Shown here in pieces: positions 1 to 7,242 of a stretch of 10,121 nucleotides of DNA. Location: NCBI GenBank assembly GCA_934646845.1, contig CAKUEV010000053.1, forward strand, positions 1-10,121. Direction: 5' to 3'. A program made the translations under genes and the position numbers. The DNA comes from an uncultured Slackia sp. (GTDB taxonomy: Bacteria; Actinomycetota; Coriobacteriia; Coriobacteriales; Eggerthellaceae). How positions within the stretch are numbered: the first letter of the stretch is position 1; each line of letters opens with the position of its first letter. The notes under the pieces were generated by a model. That model searched no databases and was not told the DNA's origin. It saw nothing but the letters and a program-made list of their open reading frames with translations.

Positions 1-1592
1 GCGAGAAGCAGGCGGAATTTTTGGCCAAGGTCGCTCCCGAGCCCAAGGAATATCCCGTGCATGTGCCCGACGCCTCTATCGCCGAGCGCGTCGACGCCCA
101 CTACGACGAGATGAGCGCAGCCCTGCACGATGCCGACAAGCTTTCGCGCATCGCCAAGGTTGAGGCCCTGAAGTCGTCCATCAAGGAAAACGACTTCACC
201 GAGGAAGAGCGCGCCGCATGGGGCAGCGACATCGCCGCCGCCTGCAAGGCTCTTGAGAAGCATGCCATGCGCCGTATGGTCATCGAGTCGGGCGAGCGTG
301 CCGACGGCCGCGCCGCCGACGAGATTCGTCCGCTCTACATTCGTCCCGGCTACCTGCCTCGCGTGCATGGTTCGGGTCTGTTCCAGCGCGGCCAAACCCA
401 GGCGCTTTCCATTTGCACCTTGGGCCTGCTCAACGAAGCTCAGCGCCTCGACACCATCGACCCGCAGGAATCCAAGCGTTACATGCACCAGTACAACTTC
501 CCGCCGTACTGCACGGGTGAAACGGGCCGCATGGGCGCTCCCAAGCGTCGCGAAATCGGCCATGGCGCCCTCGCCGAGCGCGCGCTTCTGCCGGTGCTGC
601 CCAGCGAAGACGAGTTCCCCTACGCCATTCGCGTGGTGAGCGAGATCATGGAATCGAACGGTTCCTCTTCGATGGCTTCCACCTGCGGTTCCACCCTGGC
701 GCTCATGGATGCAGGCGTGCCTATCAAGGCTCCCGTTTCCGGCATTGCCATGGGCCTTATTAAGGAAGGCGACGACGTCGTCATTCTTTCCGACATCCAG
801 GGCCTGGAAGACTTCCTGGGCGACATGGACTTCAAGGTCACGGGTACCGAGAAGGGCATCACCGCCCTTCAGATGGACAACAAGGCCAAGGGTCTGTCCA
901 CCGAGATTCTCGGCCGCGCGCTGAAGCAGGCCAAGGCTGGCCGCCACTTCATTCTGCAGGCCATGCTTGCCGAAATCGCCGCGCCCCGCGAAGAGCTGCG
1001 CGACACCGCGCCGCGCATCGACACCATCCACATCGCGGTCGACAAGATTCGCGAGGTCATTGGCAAGGGCGGCGAAACCATTCGCGGCATCCAGGATTCC
1101 ACGGGTGCTTCGATTGAGATTCAGGAAGACGGCACCGTGCATATCGCGTCCGTCGACCAGGAAGCCGGCAAGGCTGCTCGCGCTGCCATCGAGGCCATTG
1201 TGAAGGTCCCCGAAGTGGGCGAGGTTTACGAAGGTCCCGTGGTTGGCATCCAGAGCTTCGGCGCGTTCATCAAGCTCACGCCTTCCAAGGACGGCCTGCT
1301 GCACATCTCCCGCATGGCCAACGGTCGCGTCGGCCAGGTCGAGGACGTGCTCTCCATGGGCGACATGGTGAAGGTCCAGGTTATCGAGATCGATCCGAAG
1401 TCGGGCAAAATCTCGCTCGATCGCTTGGAGAAGCCCGATGCTCCTGAAGGTTCCGCCCCGGCGCCCCGCCACGAGCGCGGCGACCGCGAAGATCGCGGCG
1501 AGCGTCGCGACCGCGGCGAGAAAACCGACCATCGTCCCGGTCGTTCCAACCGCGAAGCCAACGAGCATCGCACCCCGCGTCGTCGCCACTAA
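1..1592 (+). CDS. pnp: Polyribonucleotide nucleotidyltransferase (PNPase), 5' end missing
   Basis: Phosphorolytic 3'-5' exoribonuclease that degrades mRNA with phosphate, releasing nucleoside diphosphates. The frame is open from base 3 and has no true start here; the TTG at 21 is internal. About 529 residues are visible of the usual 700 or more, so the first RNase PH domain is lost beyond the edge. Visible in order: the all-helical linker (about 60-280); the second RNase PH domain (about 280-1000), with family motifs such as FQRGQTQ, NGSSSMASTCG and LGDMDFK; a KH domain (about 1015-1160) with the GKGG loop at 1062-1073; and an S1 domain (about 1207-1435). The residues matching E. coli Asp486, Asp492 and Lys494 are present (codons at 810, 828 and 834). 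The tail from about 1440 is low-complexity, rich in Arg, Asp, Glu and Gly. Identification is secure from domain order and catalytic motifs. Confidence 0.97.
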   Translation, partial: EKQAEFLAKVAPEPKEYPVHVPDASIAERVDAHYDEMSAALHDADKLSRIAKVEALKSSIKENDFTEEERAAWGSDIAAACKALEKHAMRRMVIESGERADGRAADEIRPLYIRPGYLPRVHGSGLFQRGQTQALSICTLGLLNEAQRLDTIDPQESKRYMHQYNFPPYCTGETGRMGAPKRREIGHGALAERALLPVLPSEDEFPYAIRVVSEIMESNGSSSMASTCGSTLALMDAGVPIKAPVSGIAMGLIKEGDDVVILSDIQGLEDFLGDMDFKVTGTEKGITALQMDNKAKGLSTEILGRALKQAKAGRHFILQAMLAEIAAPREELRDTAPRIDTIHIAVDKIREVIGKGGETIRGIQDSTGASIEIQEDGTVHIASVDQEAGKAARAAIEAIVKVPEVGEVYEGPVVGIQSFGAFIKLTPSKDGLLHISRMANGRVGQVEDVLSMGDMVKVQVIEIDPKSGKISLDRLEKPDAPEGSAPAPRHERGDREDRGERRDRGEKTDHRPGRSNREANEHRTPRRRH

Positions 1593-1615
1593 GCGCCGCC
1601 GCACGCGCAAATAAT

Positions 1616-1648
1616 CGGGGTTTGTGGGCTTCGGCTTCACAAACCCCG
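1616..1648 (+). terminator. Strong hairpin after pnp, no U-tract; possible terminator or 3'-end stabiliser
   Basis: A perfect 11-bp stem (CGGGGTTTGTG at 1616-1626 with CACAAACCCCG at 1638-1648) is capped by an inner GC/GC stem closed by a TTCG tetraloop (1630-1633). It begins 24 bases after the pnp stop. The + strand continues with CATAAACCGG, so the T-run of a canonical intrinsic terminator is missing. It may still terminate, as U-poor terminators have been proposed in actinobacteria, or it may protect the pnp mRNA 3' end. The stem is directly seen; its role is inferred. Confidence 0.55.
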
Positions 1649-1689
1649 CATAAACCGGCCCCGCTGAGCACCTCTTTCGCGAGGTCGGC

Positions 1690-1718
1690 TTGAAAAGTGG
1701 GGGAGCAGGAGATATCAT
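1690..1718 (+). promoter_or_regulatory. Sigma70-type promoter for the rpsP operon
   Basis: TTGAAA (1690-1695) and TATCAT (1713-1718) each differ from the -35 and -10 consensus by one base and are separated by exactly 17 bases. Transcription would start near 1725, giving a leader of about 45 bases before rpsP. The position, downstream of the pnp hairpin and upstream of a ribosomal protein gene, fits. The assignment rests on consensus match only. Confidence 0.6.
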
Positions 1719-1770
1719 GTTCCCTCGCATGTTTTGAATTCGTAGTAAAACACGTTAAGGAGTTTTCTAA

Positions 1771-2016
1771 ATGGCAGTCAAGATTCGCCTCGCCCGCCAT
1801 GGCGCAAAAAAGCATCCTGTCTACCGCGTCGTCGTGGCCGATGGCCGCTGCACCCGCGATGGCCGTTACATCGAGCAGGTTGGCCGTTACAACCCCAACA
1901 CCGATCCCTCTGAGATCACCCTCGACCTCGAGAAGGTTGCCGACTGGATGGCCAAGGGCGCTCAGCCTACCGACACCGTTGTTCGTCTGATCGATACGGT
2001 CAAGAAGGCTCAGTAG
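1771..2016 (+). CDS. rpsP: 30S ribosomal protein S16 (bS16)
   Basis: Small-subunit protein that binds 16S rRNA in the 5' domain and is needed for 30S assembly. The 81-residue product has the usual length and the S16 signature from the first residue ([19 protein letters not shown]), followed by the typical GRYNP segment and a C-terminal helix ([17 protein letters not shown]). The ATG is preceded by AAGGAG (1757-1762) at 8-base spacing, which fixes the start. It is the first gene of a compact operon with khpA, rimM and trmD, an order common in Gram-positive bacteria, and is probably driven by the promoter at 1690-1718. Confidence 0.98.
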   Translation: MAVKIRLARHGAKKHPVYRVVVADGRCTRDGRYIEQVGRYNPNTDPSEITLDLEKVADWMAKGAQPTDTVVRLIDTVKKAQ

Positions 2017-2018
2017 TC

Positions 2019-2276
2019 ATGGCCGAGACTTCATCCGGCATCGTCGAGTTGGTGCGCGGCATCGTCGAGCCTCTCGTCGATGACGTAGACGCCGTGGAAG
2101 TTACTTCCACCTTTACCAACGACGGCTGCGAGCTCGTGGAGATTCGCGTGGCCGCAGACGACGCTGGCAAGGTGATTGGCCGTCAGGGCCGCGTAATCAA
2201 ATCGATTCGCGTGCTCGCCCGTGCTGCTGCATGTGGCAACGGCAACGCCGTGGAAGTCGAACTCGTCGAAGGGTAG
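2019..2276 (+). CDS. khpA: KH-domain RNA-binding protein KhpA (YlqC family)
   Basis: Small RNA-binding protein of 85 residues made almost wholly of one KH domain. The RNA-binding GxxG loop is GRQG at residues 54-57, inside GKVIGRQGRVIKSIR, which is typical of the family. In other Gram-positive bacteria KhpA pairs with KhpB (Jag/EloR) and affects cell elongation and RNA metabolism; no khpB is in this window, so that partnership is inferred from the family. The gene starts 2 bases after the rpsP stop, with AAGAAGG at 2002-2008 as a likely ribosome-binding site inside the end of rpsP, so translation of the two is probably coupled. Its place between rpsP and rimM matches the usual ylqC position. 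Confidence 0.93.
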   Translation: MAETSSGIVELVRGIVEPLVDDVDAVEVTSTFTNDGCELVEIRVAADDAGKVIGRQGRVIKSIRVLARAAACGNGNAVEVELVEG

Positions 2277-2281
2277 CGTAT

Positions 2282-2830
2282 ATGTCGCGTCGTTGGGCCG
2301 ATGTGGCCGAACTCGTCGCAACGCAAGGCTTGAAGGGAAGGCTCACCGTACGCCCGGTACGGGGCCTTCCTTTTCTTTTATCTGAAGGCCTTCGCGTTCA
2401 CTTCGTGCCGCCCACGATCGATGGGCCGCGCGAGGCAAAAGTAAAAGAGGCGACGCATGCCGGCAGCCACGATTGGCTCGTGGCGTTTTCCGGCGTGAAA
2501 AACCTCGACACTGCCGAAAAGCTTGTGGGAAGCCACGTGATTATCGAGCGCGCCGATTTGCCGGAAGGCTTTGAGGAAGGCGCCTCGTATGCCACCGAGC
2601 GCATCGTGGGCTTTGAGGTGGAAGATGAAACCAAGGGGTACGTAGGCGAAATCGTGGAAGTGCGCGAGATGCCGACGCAGTACCTCATTGTGGTGGAAAC
2701 CGAAGAGGGCGAGCAGGTGCTCATTCCCTTCGTGGAAGATTTCATTGTCGATATCGACGAAGCTGAGGGCGTGATCTACATGGACCTGCCGGCCGGCTTA
2801 GTTGATATGTCGGAAGCGGAGGAGGAGTAG
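2282..2830 (+). CDS. rimM: Ribosome maturation factor RimM
   Basis: Assembly factor that helps mature the 30S head, in other bacteria through contact with S19. The 182-residue product has an N-terminal RimM barrel (residues about 6-95, with the ATQGLKGRLTVRP segment standing for the usual hGLxGEvkv motif) and a C-terminal PRC barrel (about 103-175) containing the hallmark IPFVEDFIVDID. The ATG at 2282 follows GAAGGG (2268-2273) at 8-base spacing. An in-frame ATG at 2231 would overlap khpA by 46 bases and add a basic 17-residue extension not expected in RimM, so I reject it. Codons 19-33 encode a hairpin plus a T-rich run (2336-2379) using codons uncommon here (AGG, GTA, TTA). The last codons hold the ribosome-binding site of trmD. 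Confidence 0.95.
   Translation: MSRRWADVAELVATQGLKGRLTVRPVRGLPFLLSEGLRVHFVPPTIDGPREAKVKEATHAGSHDWLVAFSGVKNLDTAEKLVGSHVIIERADLPEGFEEGASYATERIVGFEVEDETKGYVGEIVEVREMPTQYLIVVETEEGEQVLIPFVEDFIVDIDEAEGVIYMDLPAGLVDMSEAEEE
2336..2379 (+). terminator. Terminator-like hairpin and T-rich tract inside rimM (possible attenuator)
   Basis: GGAAGGC (2336-2342) pairs with GCCTTCC (2364-2370), and CCGTAC (2346-2351) pairs with GTACGG (2357-2362). A TCA/G internal loop separates the two stems and the terminal loop is GCCCG. TTTTCTTTT (2371-2379) follows at once. This is the form of an intrinsic terminator, but it lies at codons 19-33 of rimM. The structure is seen in the sequence; attenuation is an inference, and ribosomes translating rimM would tend to melt it. 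Confidence 0.45.
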
Positions 2831-2834
2831 TACC

Positions 2835-3575
2835 GTGCGCATCGATACGCTTTCCACGTTCCCGCATATGTACGATTCGGTTATGGGCGAGTCGATCATG
2901 AAGCGCGCGCAGGCATCGGGCGCGCTCGATTTCCACGCGCACGACCTGCGCGATTGGACGCACGACCGCCATCGCACCACTGACGACGACCCGTACGGCG
3001 GCGGCCAGGGCCTGGTAATGAAGTGCGAGCCCATCTTCGAGGCGTACGACGATATCGTCGCGCAGGGAAGCGCGCCCTACACCATCTTCCTCACGCCCTG
3101 CGGCGAGCCGTTCGACCAAGGCGTTGCCACCGAGCTTTCCGAAAAAGACCGCCTGCTGTTCATTTGCGGGCACTACGAGGGCATCGACGAGCGCGCTTAT
3201 ACGCTCGCCGACAAGTGCATTTCGCTGGGCGATTATGTGCTCACCTCGGGCGAGCTCGCGTCCATGGTGGTCATCGACGCCGTGGTGCGCCTGATTCCGG
3301 GCGTGCTGGGCGATGAGGGCAGCTCCATCGACGAGAGCTTCTACGACGGCTTGCTCGAATACCCGCAGTACACGCGCCCCGCGAATTTCCGCGGCATGGA
3401 GGTTCCCAGCGTGCTTTTGTCGGGCGACCACGGTAAGGTCGATGCGTGGCGCCGCCAACAATCGCTCATCCGCACGGCGCGCTTGCGTCCCGATTTGTTG
3501 GAGAGTGCCAATGTGTCGCAAGCCGAGCGGGCTTTTTTGCTATCATTGCGCGATGGCACAATCGAAGGCGCCTAA
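2835..3575 (+). CDS. trmD: tRNA (guanine37-N1)-methyltransferase TrmD
   Basis: S-adenosylmethionine-dependent enzyme that methylates G37 next to the anticodon and prevents frameshifting. The product has 246 residues, normal for TrmD. GGGQG at 55-59 precedes the trefoil-knot AdoMet site, seen as CGHYEGIDERA (111-121) and SLGDYVLTSGEL (130-141). Asp166 in SSIDESF matches the catalytic Asp169 of E. coli, and Arg152 matches Arg154. The C-terminal domain carries YTRPANFRGMEVPSVLLSG. I choose the GTG at 2835 because GGAGGAG (2821-2827) lies 7 bases upstream and the protein then begins with the family-typical MRIDTLSTFP; an in-frame ATG at 2802 would overlap rimM and add 11 atypical residues. The stop codon sits in the loop of a terminator. 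The rplS gene that follows trmD in E. coli is not in this window. Confidence 0.97.
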   Translation: MRIDTLSTFPHMYDSVMGESIMKRAQASGALDFHAHDLRDWTHDRHRTTDDDPYGGGQGLVMKCEPIFEAYDDIVAQGSAPYTIFLTPCGEPFDQGVATELSEKDRLLFICGHYEGIDERAYTLADKCISLGDYVLTSGELASMVVIDAVVRLIPGVLGDEGSSIDESFYDGLLEYPQYTRPANFRGMEVPSVLLSGDHGKVDAWRRQQSLIRTARLRPDLLESANVSQAERAFLLSLRDGTIEGA

Positions 3576-3589
3576 CGGGGCGCCTTTTT
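3565..3589 (+). terminator. Intrinsic terminator at the trmD 3' end
   Basis: AAGGCGCC (3565-3572) pairs with GGCGCCTT (3579-3586) around the loop TAACGG, and the right arm runs into TTTTTA (3585-3590). The trmD stop codon (TAA, 3573-3575) is the first part of the loop, so the terminator overlaps the last three codons. It would end the rpsP operon, with readthrough or a separate promoter feeding lepB. Confidence 0.75.
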
Positions 3590-3610
3590 ATTTGAGAGGA
3601 TGCACGTTTC

Positions 3611-4177
3611 ATGGCTTATGGCCAGCATGGCTCAAGCGCCGGTGGGGGTTTGCGAAAAGCGCTCTCGTGGGTGTTCTACATCGTTTTCGTTATCGGTCTG
3701 GTGTGGCTGCTCCAAAACTTCGTGGTATGCCCGTACACGATTCCTTCGGGCTCTATGGAAGACACCATCGAAGTGGGCGACAACGTGTGGTCCGAGAAAA
3801 TCACCTATTACACGCATGAGCCGCAGGCCGGCGACATCGTGACGTTTGAAGACCCTGAAATCGCGGGCCGCACGCTCATCAAGCGCGTTATTGCCACGGG
3901 TGGCCAAACGGTCGACCTCATCGATGGCACCGTGTATATCGACGGCGTTGCGCAAAACGAGCCCTATACCGAAGGCAAGCCCTCCGAGCCGCTGAAAACC
4001 GCGGCGAATGTTTCTATAAGCTATCCCTATACCATTCCCGAAGGGTATCTTTGGGTAATGGGAGATAATCGAACCGATTCTGCGGATTCCCGTTATTTCG
4101 GACCCATCGACAGCAAAACCGTCACCGGCCGCGCTGTCGCGATCTATTGGCCCCTCAACCATATAGGAGTGCTGTAA
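3611..4177 (+). CDS. lepB: Signal peptidase I
   Basis: Membrane-bound serine/lysine peptidase that cleaves signal peptides from exported proteins outside the cytoplasmic membrane. The 188-residue product has a short cytosolic N-terminus (1-16), one membrane helix (about 18-39) and the catalytic domain. Ser48 in IPSGSM is the nucleophile and Lys91 in TLIKRVIA the general base; MGDNRTDSADSRYFGPI is the conserved C-terminal box. This is the short, single-anchor Gram-positive form. The ATG at 3611 follows GAGAGGA (3594-3600) at 10-base spacing; an ATG at 3600 is out of frame. It starts 35 bases after the trmD stop, beyond the terminator, and ends directly against glyQ. The genome may hold further signal peptidase genes. 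Confidence 0.96.
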   Translation: MAYGQHGSSAGGGLRKALSWVFYIVFVIGLVWLLQNFVVCPYTIPSGSMEDTIEVGDNVWSEKITYYTHEPQAGDIVTFEDPEIAGRTLIKRVIATGGQTVDLIDGTVYIDGVAQNEPYTEGKPSEPLKTAANVSISYPYTIPEGYLWVMGDNRTDSADSRYFGPIDSKTVTGRAVAIYWPLNHIGVL

Positions 4178-5095
4178 ATGAGCAAAGCTCCCAGGCCCGA
4201 GGCGCCCACGTTCCAGGAGATCATCCTGCGACTGCAGCGCTACTGGGCAGACAACGGCTGCGTTGTTATGCAACCTTACGACAACGAAGTAGGCGCGGGC
4301 ACGTTCCACACGGCCACCACGCTGCGCTCGCTGGGCCCCGACGCCTGGCGTTCGTGCTATGTGCAGCCGTGCCGCCGACCGGCCGACGGCCGCTATGGCG
4401 AAAACCCGAATCGCATGCAGCACTACTACCAGTTCCAGGTGCTCATGAAGCCTTCGCCCGACAACATTCAGGATTTGTACCTGGGCAGCTTGGAAGCCAT
4501 TGGCATCACGGTCGCCGAGCACGACGTGCGCTTCGTCGAGGACGACTGGGAATCGCCCACGCTGGGCGCCTGGGGCCTTGGCTGGGAAGTGTGGATCGAC
4601 GGCATGGAAGTGACGCAGTTCACCTACTTCCAGCAGGTCGGCGGCTTCGAATGCGACCCCGTTCCCTCTGAGGTCACCTATGGCTTGGAGCGTTTGGCCA
4701 TGTACGTGCAGGGCGTCGACTCGGTGTATGACATCGTGTGGAGCCGCGGCGACGACGGCCTCGAGTTCACCTACGGCGACGTGTTCTTGGAAAACGAGCG
4801 CGAGTTCTCGGCGTACAACTTCGAGGTTGCCGACACCGACATGTTGTTCGGCGAATTCGATCGCTACGAAGCCGAGTGCAACCGCGTGCTGGCCGCCGGC
4901 CTGCCGCTTCCCGCGTATGACTACGTGTTGAAGTGCTCGCACGCCTTCAACTTGCTCGACGCGCGCGGCGTGATTTCGGCCACGGAGCGCATGGGCTACA
5001 TTCTGCGCGTGCGCACCATTGCCAAGGCGTGCTGCGCAAGCTATTTGGAACACGTGGTTGGCGTGAAGCCGGCCGAGGAAGGCGAGGAGGCGTAA
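4178..5095 (+). CDS. glyQ: Glycyl-tRNA synthetase, alpha subunit
   Basis: Catalytic subunit of the alpha2beta2 glycyl-tRNA synthetase: it activates glycine with ATP and, together with GlyS, charges tRNA-Gly. The 305-residue product has the family's typical start ([13 protein letters not shown], residues 11-23), the class II motif 2 region ([19 protein letters not shown], about 59-77, then [11 protein letters not shown]) and a motif 3-like [12 protein letters not shown] (165-176). The ATG directly follows the lepB stop with no spacer; AGGAG (4165-4169) inside the end of lepB is 8 bases upstream. No T-box or other leader can fit here, so expression depends on transcription through lepB. The last residues (PAEEGEEA) are acidic, and their codons supply the glyS ribosome-binding site. 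Confidence 0.98.
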   Translation: MSKAPRPEAPTFQEIILRLQRYWADNGCVVMQPYDNEVGAGTFHTATTLRSLGPDAWRSCYVQPCRRPADGRYGENPNRMQHYYQFQVLMKPSPDNIQDLYLGSLEAIGITVAEHDVRFVEDDWESPTLGAWGLGWEVWIDGMEVTQFTYFQQVGGFECDPVPSEVTYGLERLAMYVQGVDSVYDIVWSRGDDGLEFTYGDVFLENEREFSAYNFEVADTDMLFGEFDRYEAECNRVLAAGLPLPAYDYVLKCSHAFNLLDARGVISATERMGYILRVRTIAKACCASYLEHVVGVKPAEEGEEA

Positions 5096-5098
5096 ATC

Positions 5099-7186
5099 AT
5101 GGCGAATCAGACGTTGACGTTTGAAATCGGCACCGAAGAGCTGCCCGCTTTCGCCCTGCATGCCGCAACCGAAAAGCTCGGCGGCATGTTCGCCGACGCG
5201 CTCGATGGCGCGGGCATTCCCCATGGCGAGATTTCGGTGTATTCCACGCCGCGCCGCCTTATCGTGAGCGCGCTCGCCGTGCCCGAGGCTACCGAGGCTT
5301 TGACCGAGACCTTCCGCGGCCCCGCTGCGAAAATCGCGTTCGATGCCGACGGCAACCCCACGAAGGCTGCCCTGGGCTTCGCTCGCGGCAAGGGCGTCGA
5401 TGCAAGCGCCCTTGAGCGCCGCGACGAGAACGGCGTCGAGTACGTGTACGCCGTGAAATCGACTCCGTCGGTGCAGGTGGTCACGCTTCTGCCTGAAATT
5501 CTGCAGAACCTCATCACCTCCATCTATTGGCCGCGTTCGCAGCGCTGGGGCTCGCGCCACGAGCATTTCAGCCGCCCCGTTCGCTGGCTGTTCGCCATGC
5601 ACGGCGACGCGGTGGTCCCCGTTGAGTTCGCGGGCCTGACCGCCGGCAACACCACCCGCGGCCATCGCTTCCTGGCGCCCGGCCCGTGGGAGGTCGCTTC
5701 GGCCGACGCGCTTATCGACGTGCTTCGCGAGCACAACGTGGTGCCCACCGAGGCCGAGCGCGAGGCTTCCATTCGCGAGCAGGTCGCGGCCATCGAAGAG
5801 AAGACGGGCCTTGTGGCCGAGCTTCCCGCGAAGACCATGGCCGAGGTCGTGAACCTCGCCGAGTTCCCCACGGTTATGGTGGGCGAGTTCGACGAGCTGT
5901 TCTTGGCGGTCCCCAAGGAAATCACCGTTGACGCCATGCTCGTGCACCAGCGCTATTTCCCGCTGTTCAATGCCGATGGAACGCTTGCGAACAAGTTCCT
6001 CATCACCTCGAACGGCGACCCGAAGTTCGAAGCGAACATCGTCGACGGCAACCAGCGCGTCGTGGCCGCTCGCCTTTACGACGCGAAGTTCTTCTACGAC
6101 GAAGACCTGAAGCACCCGCTCGAAGATTACGTTGAGCGCCTCGATACCGTGGTGTTCCAGGAAAAGCTTGGCACCACGCGCGCCAAGACCGACCGCATTG
6201 TGGCGCTTGCCAAGGCTATTGCCGCTGACGCCGGCGCAACCGGCCAGGAAGCCGCCGACGCCGAGCGCGCCGCCTATTTGGCCAAGGCCGACCTGGTCAC
6301 GGGCGCGGTCGTAGAATTCACGAGCGTGCAGGGCATCATGGGCAGCTACTACGCCAAGGCCGCCGGCGAGACCGACGCCGTGGCGCGTGCCATCGCCGAC
6401 CACTACCGTCCGCGTTTCTCGGGCGACGATGTGCCGGCCGAGCGCGTTGGCTGCATCGTGGCAATCGCCGACAAGCTCGACACCATTTGCGGTTTGTTCG
6501 CCATTGGCCAGGGCCCCACGGGCTCTTCCGACCCGTTCGCGTTGCGCCGCAGCGCGCTGGGCATCGTGACCATGCTGCTTTCCGACAAGGGCCTCGACAT
6601 TTCGCTCGGTGCCGCCATTGACGTGGCGCTTGCGAGCTACGCGGATCAGGGCATCGAGTTTGACGCCGCCGCCGTTCGCGCCGACGTGGTTGACTTCTTC
6701 ATCACGCGTACGAAGGTCATGGCGAAAGACGAGGGTGCTTCTCCCGATGCCATCGAGGCCGTGCTTGCCGTGAGCGTTGAAGAGCCCGTCGTGTTCATGC
6801 AGCGCGTGCGCGCGCTTGTGGCTGCCCGCGAGCAGCAGGCCGAGACGTTCGATGATTTGGCCACCGCGTACGCCCGCGCGAACAACCTGCGCGACGAGAA
6901 GCTGGGCACGAACGTTGACGAGTCGCTGCTTGGCGATGAGGAACGTGCGCTGCTCGACGCGGTTGTCGCTGCTGAAGGCAGGGTCGCCGAGCATCTTGCC
7001 GGCAACGATTACGCCGCCGCTTTGGCTGAGCTCGCGAATTTGCGTGCTCCCATCGACGCGTTCTTCGACGGCGTTATGGTCATGAACGAGAACGAGACGA
7101 TTCGCGAGAACCGCCTGCGTTTGCTCAACCGTTTCGTCGCCGTGTTCAAAGACGTCGCCGACTTCGGCAAAATGGCCAAGAAATAA
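5099..7186 (+). CDS. glyS: Glycyl-tRNA synthetase, beta subunit
   Basis: tRNA-recognition subunit partnering GlyQ. At 695 residues it has the usual length. The N-terminus shows the signature LTFEIGTEELPAFAL (6-20), and VHQRYFPLF lies near residue 282. An HD-like domain spans about 395-490, containing VQGIMGSYYAKAAGE and IADKLDTICGLFAIGQGPTG followed by SSDPFALRR. The C-terminal part (about 580-695) is the helical DALR-type anticodon-binding region, ending FVAVFKDVADFGKMAKK. The ATG is 3 bases after the glyQ stop, with GAGGAGG (5084-5090) at 8-base spacing. A terminator follows within 11 bases of the stop, closing the lepB-glyQ-glyS unit. In Bacillus subtilis glyQ-glyS also lie close upstream of a ppsR homologue (yqfL), so this neighbourhood has a precedent. 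Confidence 0.98.
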   Translation: MANQTLTFEIGTEELPAFALHAATEKLGGMFADALDGAGIPHGEISVYSTPRRLIVSALAVPEATEALTETFRGPAAKIAFDADGNPTKAALGFARGKGVDASALERRDENGVEYVYAVKSTPSVQVVTLLPEILQNLITSIYWPRSQRWGSRHEHFSRPVRWLFAMHGDAVVPVEFAGLTAGNTTRGHRFLAPGPWEVASADALIDVLREHNVVPTEAEREASIREQVAAIEEKTGLVAELPAKTMAEVVNLAEFPTVMVGEFDELFLAVPKEITVDAMLVHQRYFPLFNADGTLANKFLITSNGDPKFEANIVDGNQRVVAARLYDAKFFYDEDLKHPLEDYVERLDTVVFQEKLGTTRAKTDRIVALAKAIAADAGATGQEAADAERAAYLAKADLVTGAVVEFTSVQGIMGSYYAKAAGETDAVARAIADHYRPRFSGDDVPAERVGCIVAIADKLDTICGLFAIGQGPTGSSDPFALRRSALGIVTMLLSDKGLDISLGAAIDVALASYADQGIEFDAAAVRADVVDFFITRTKVMAKDEGASPDAIEAVLAVSVEEPVVFMQRVRALVAAREQQAETFDDLATAYARANNLRDEKLGTNVDESLLGDEERALLDAVVAAEGRVAEHLAGNDYAAALAELANLRAPIDAFFDGVMVMNENETIRENRLRLLNRFVAVFKDVADFGKMAKK

Positions 7187-7196
7187 TGCTTGACTG

Positions 7197-7223
7197 AAAG
7201 GGCCTGCGAAAGTGGGCCCTTTT
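7197..7223 (+). terminator. Intrinsic terminator after glyS
   Basis: AAAGGGCC (7197-7204) pairs with GGCCCTTT (7215-7222). The stem continues inward through two G-U pairs and a C-G pair to a GAAA tetraloop (7208-7211), and four T residues end it (7220-7223). It starts 11 bases after the glyS stop. Stem, GNRA loop and position make this a convincing terminator, though the T-run is short. Confidence 0.8.
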
Positions 7224-7242
7224 GCTGTATTGGACCTCGTCG

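Noticed and set aside
2231..2281. Upstream in-frame ATG for rimM at 2231
   Set aside because: It would overlap khpA by 46 bases and add a 17-residue basic leader unlike RimM. The ATG at 2282 has a well-placed GAAGGG.
2802..2834. Upstream in-frame ATG for trmD at 2802
   Set aside because: The GTG at 2835 has GGAGGAG at 7-base spacing and yields the usual TrmD N-terminus; the earlier start would run through rimM codons and the ribosome-binding site itself.
2742..3521. Antisense open frame of 259 codons under trmD
   Set aside because: Codon-aligned with trmD and explained by the same absence of TTA, CTA and TCA. No independent evidence of coding.
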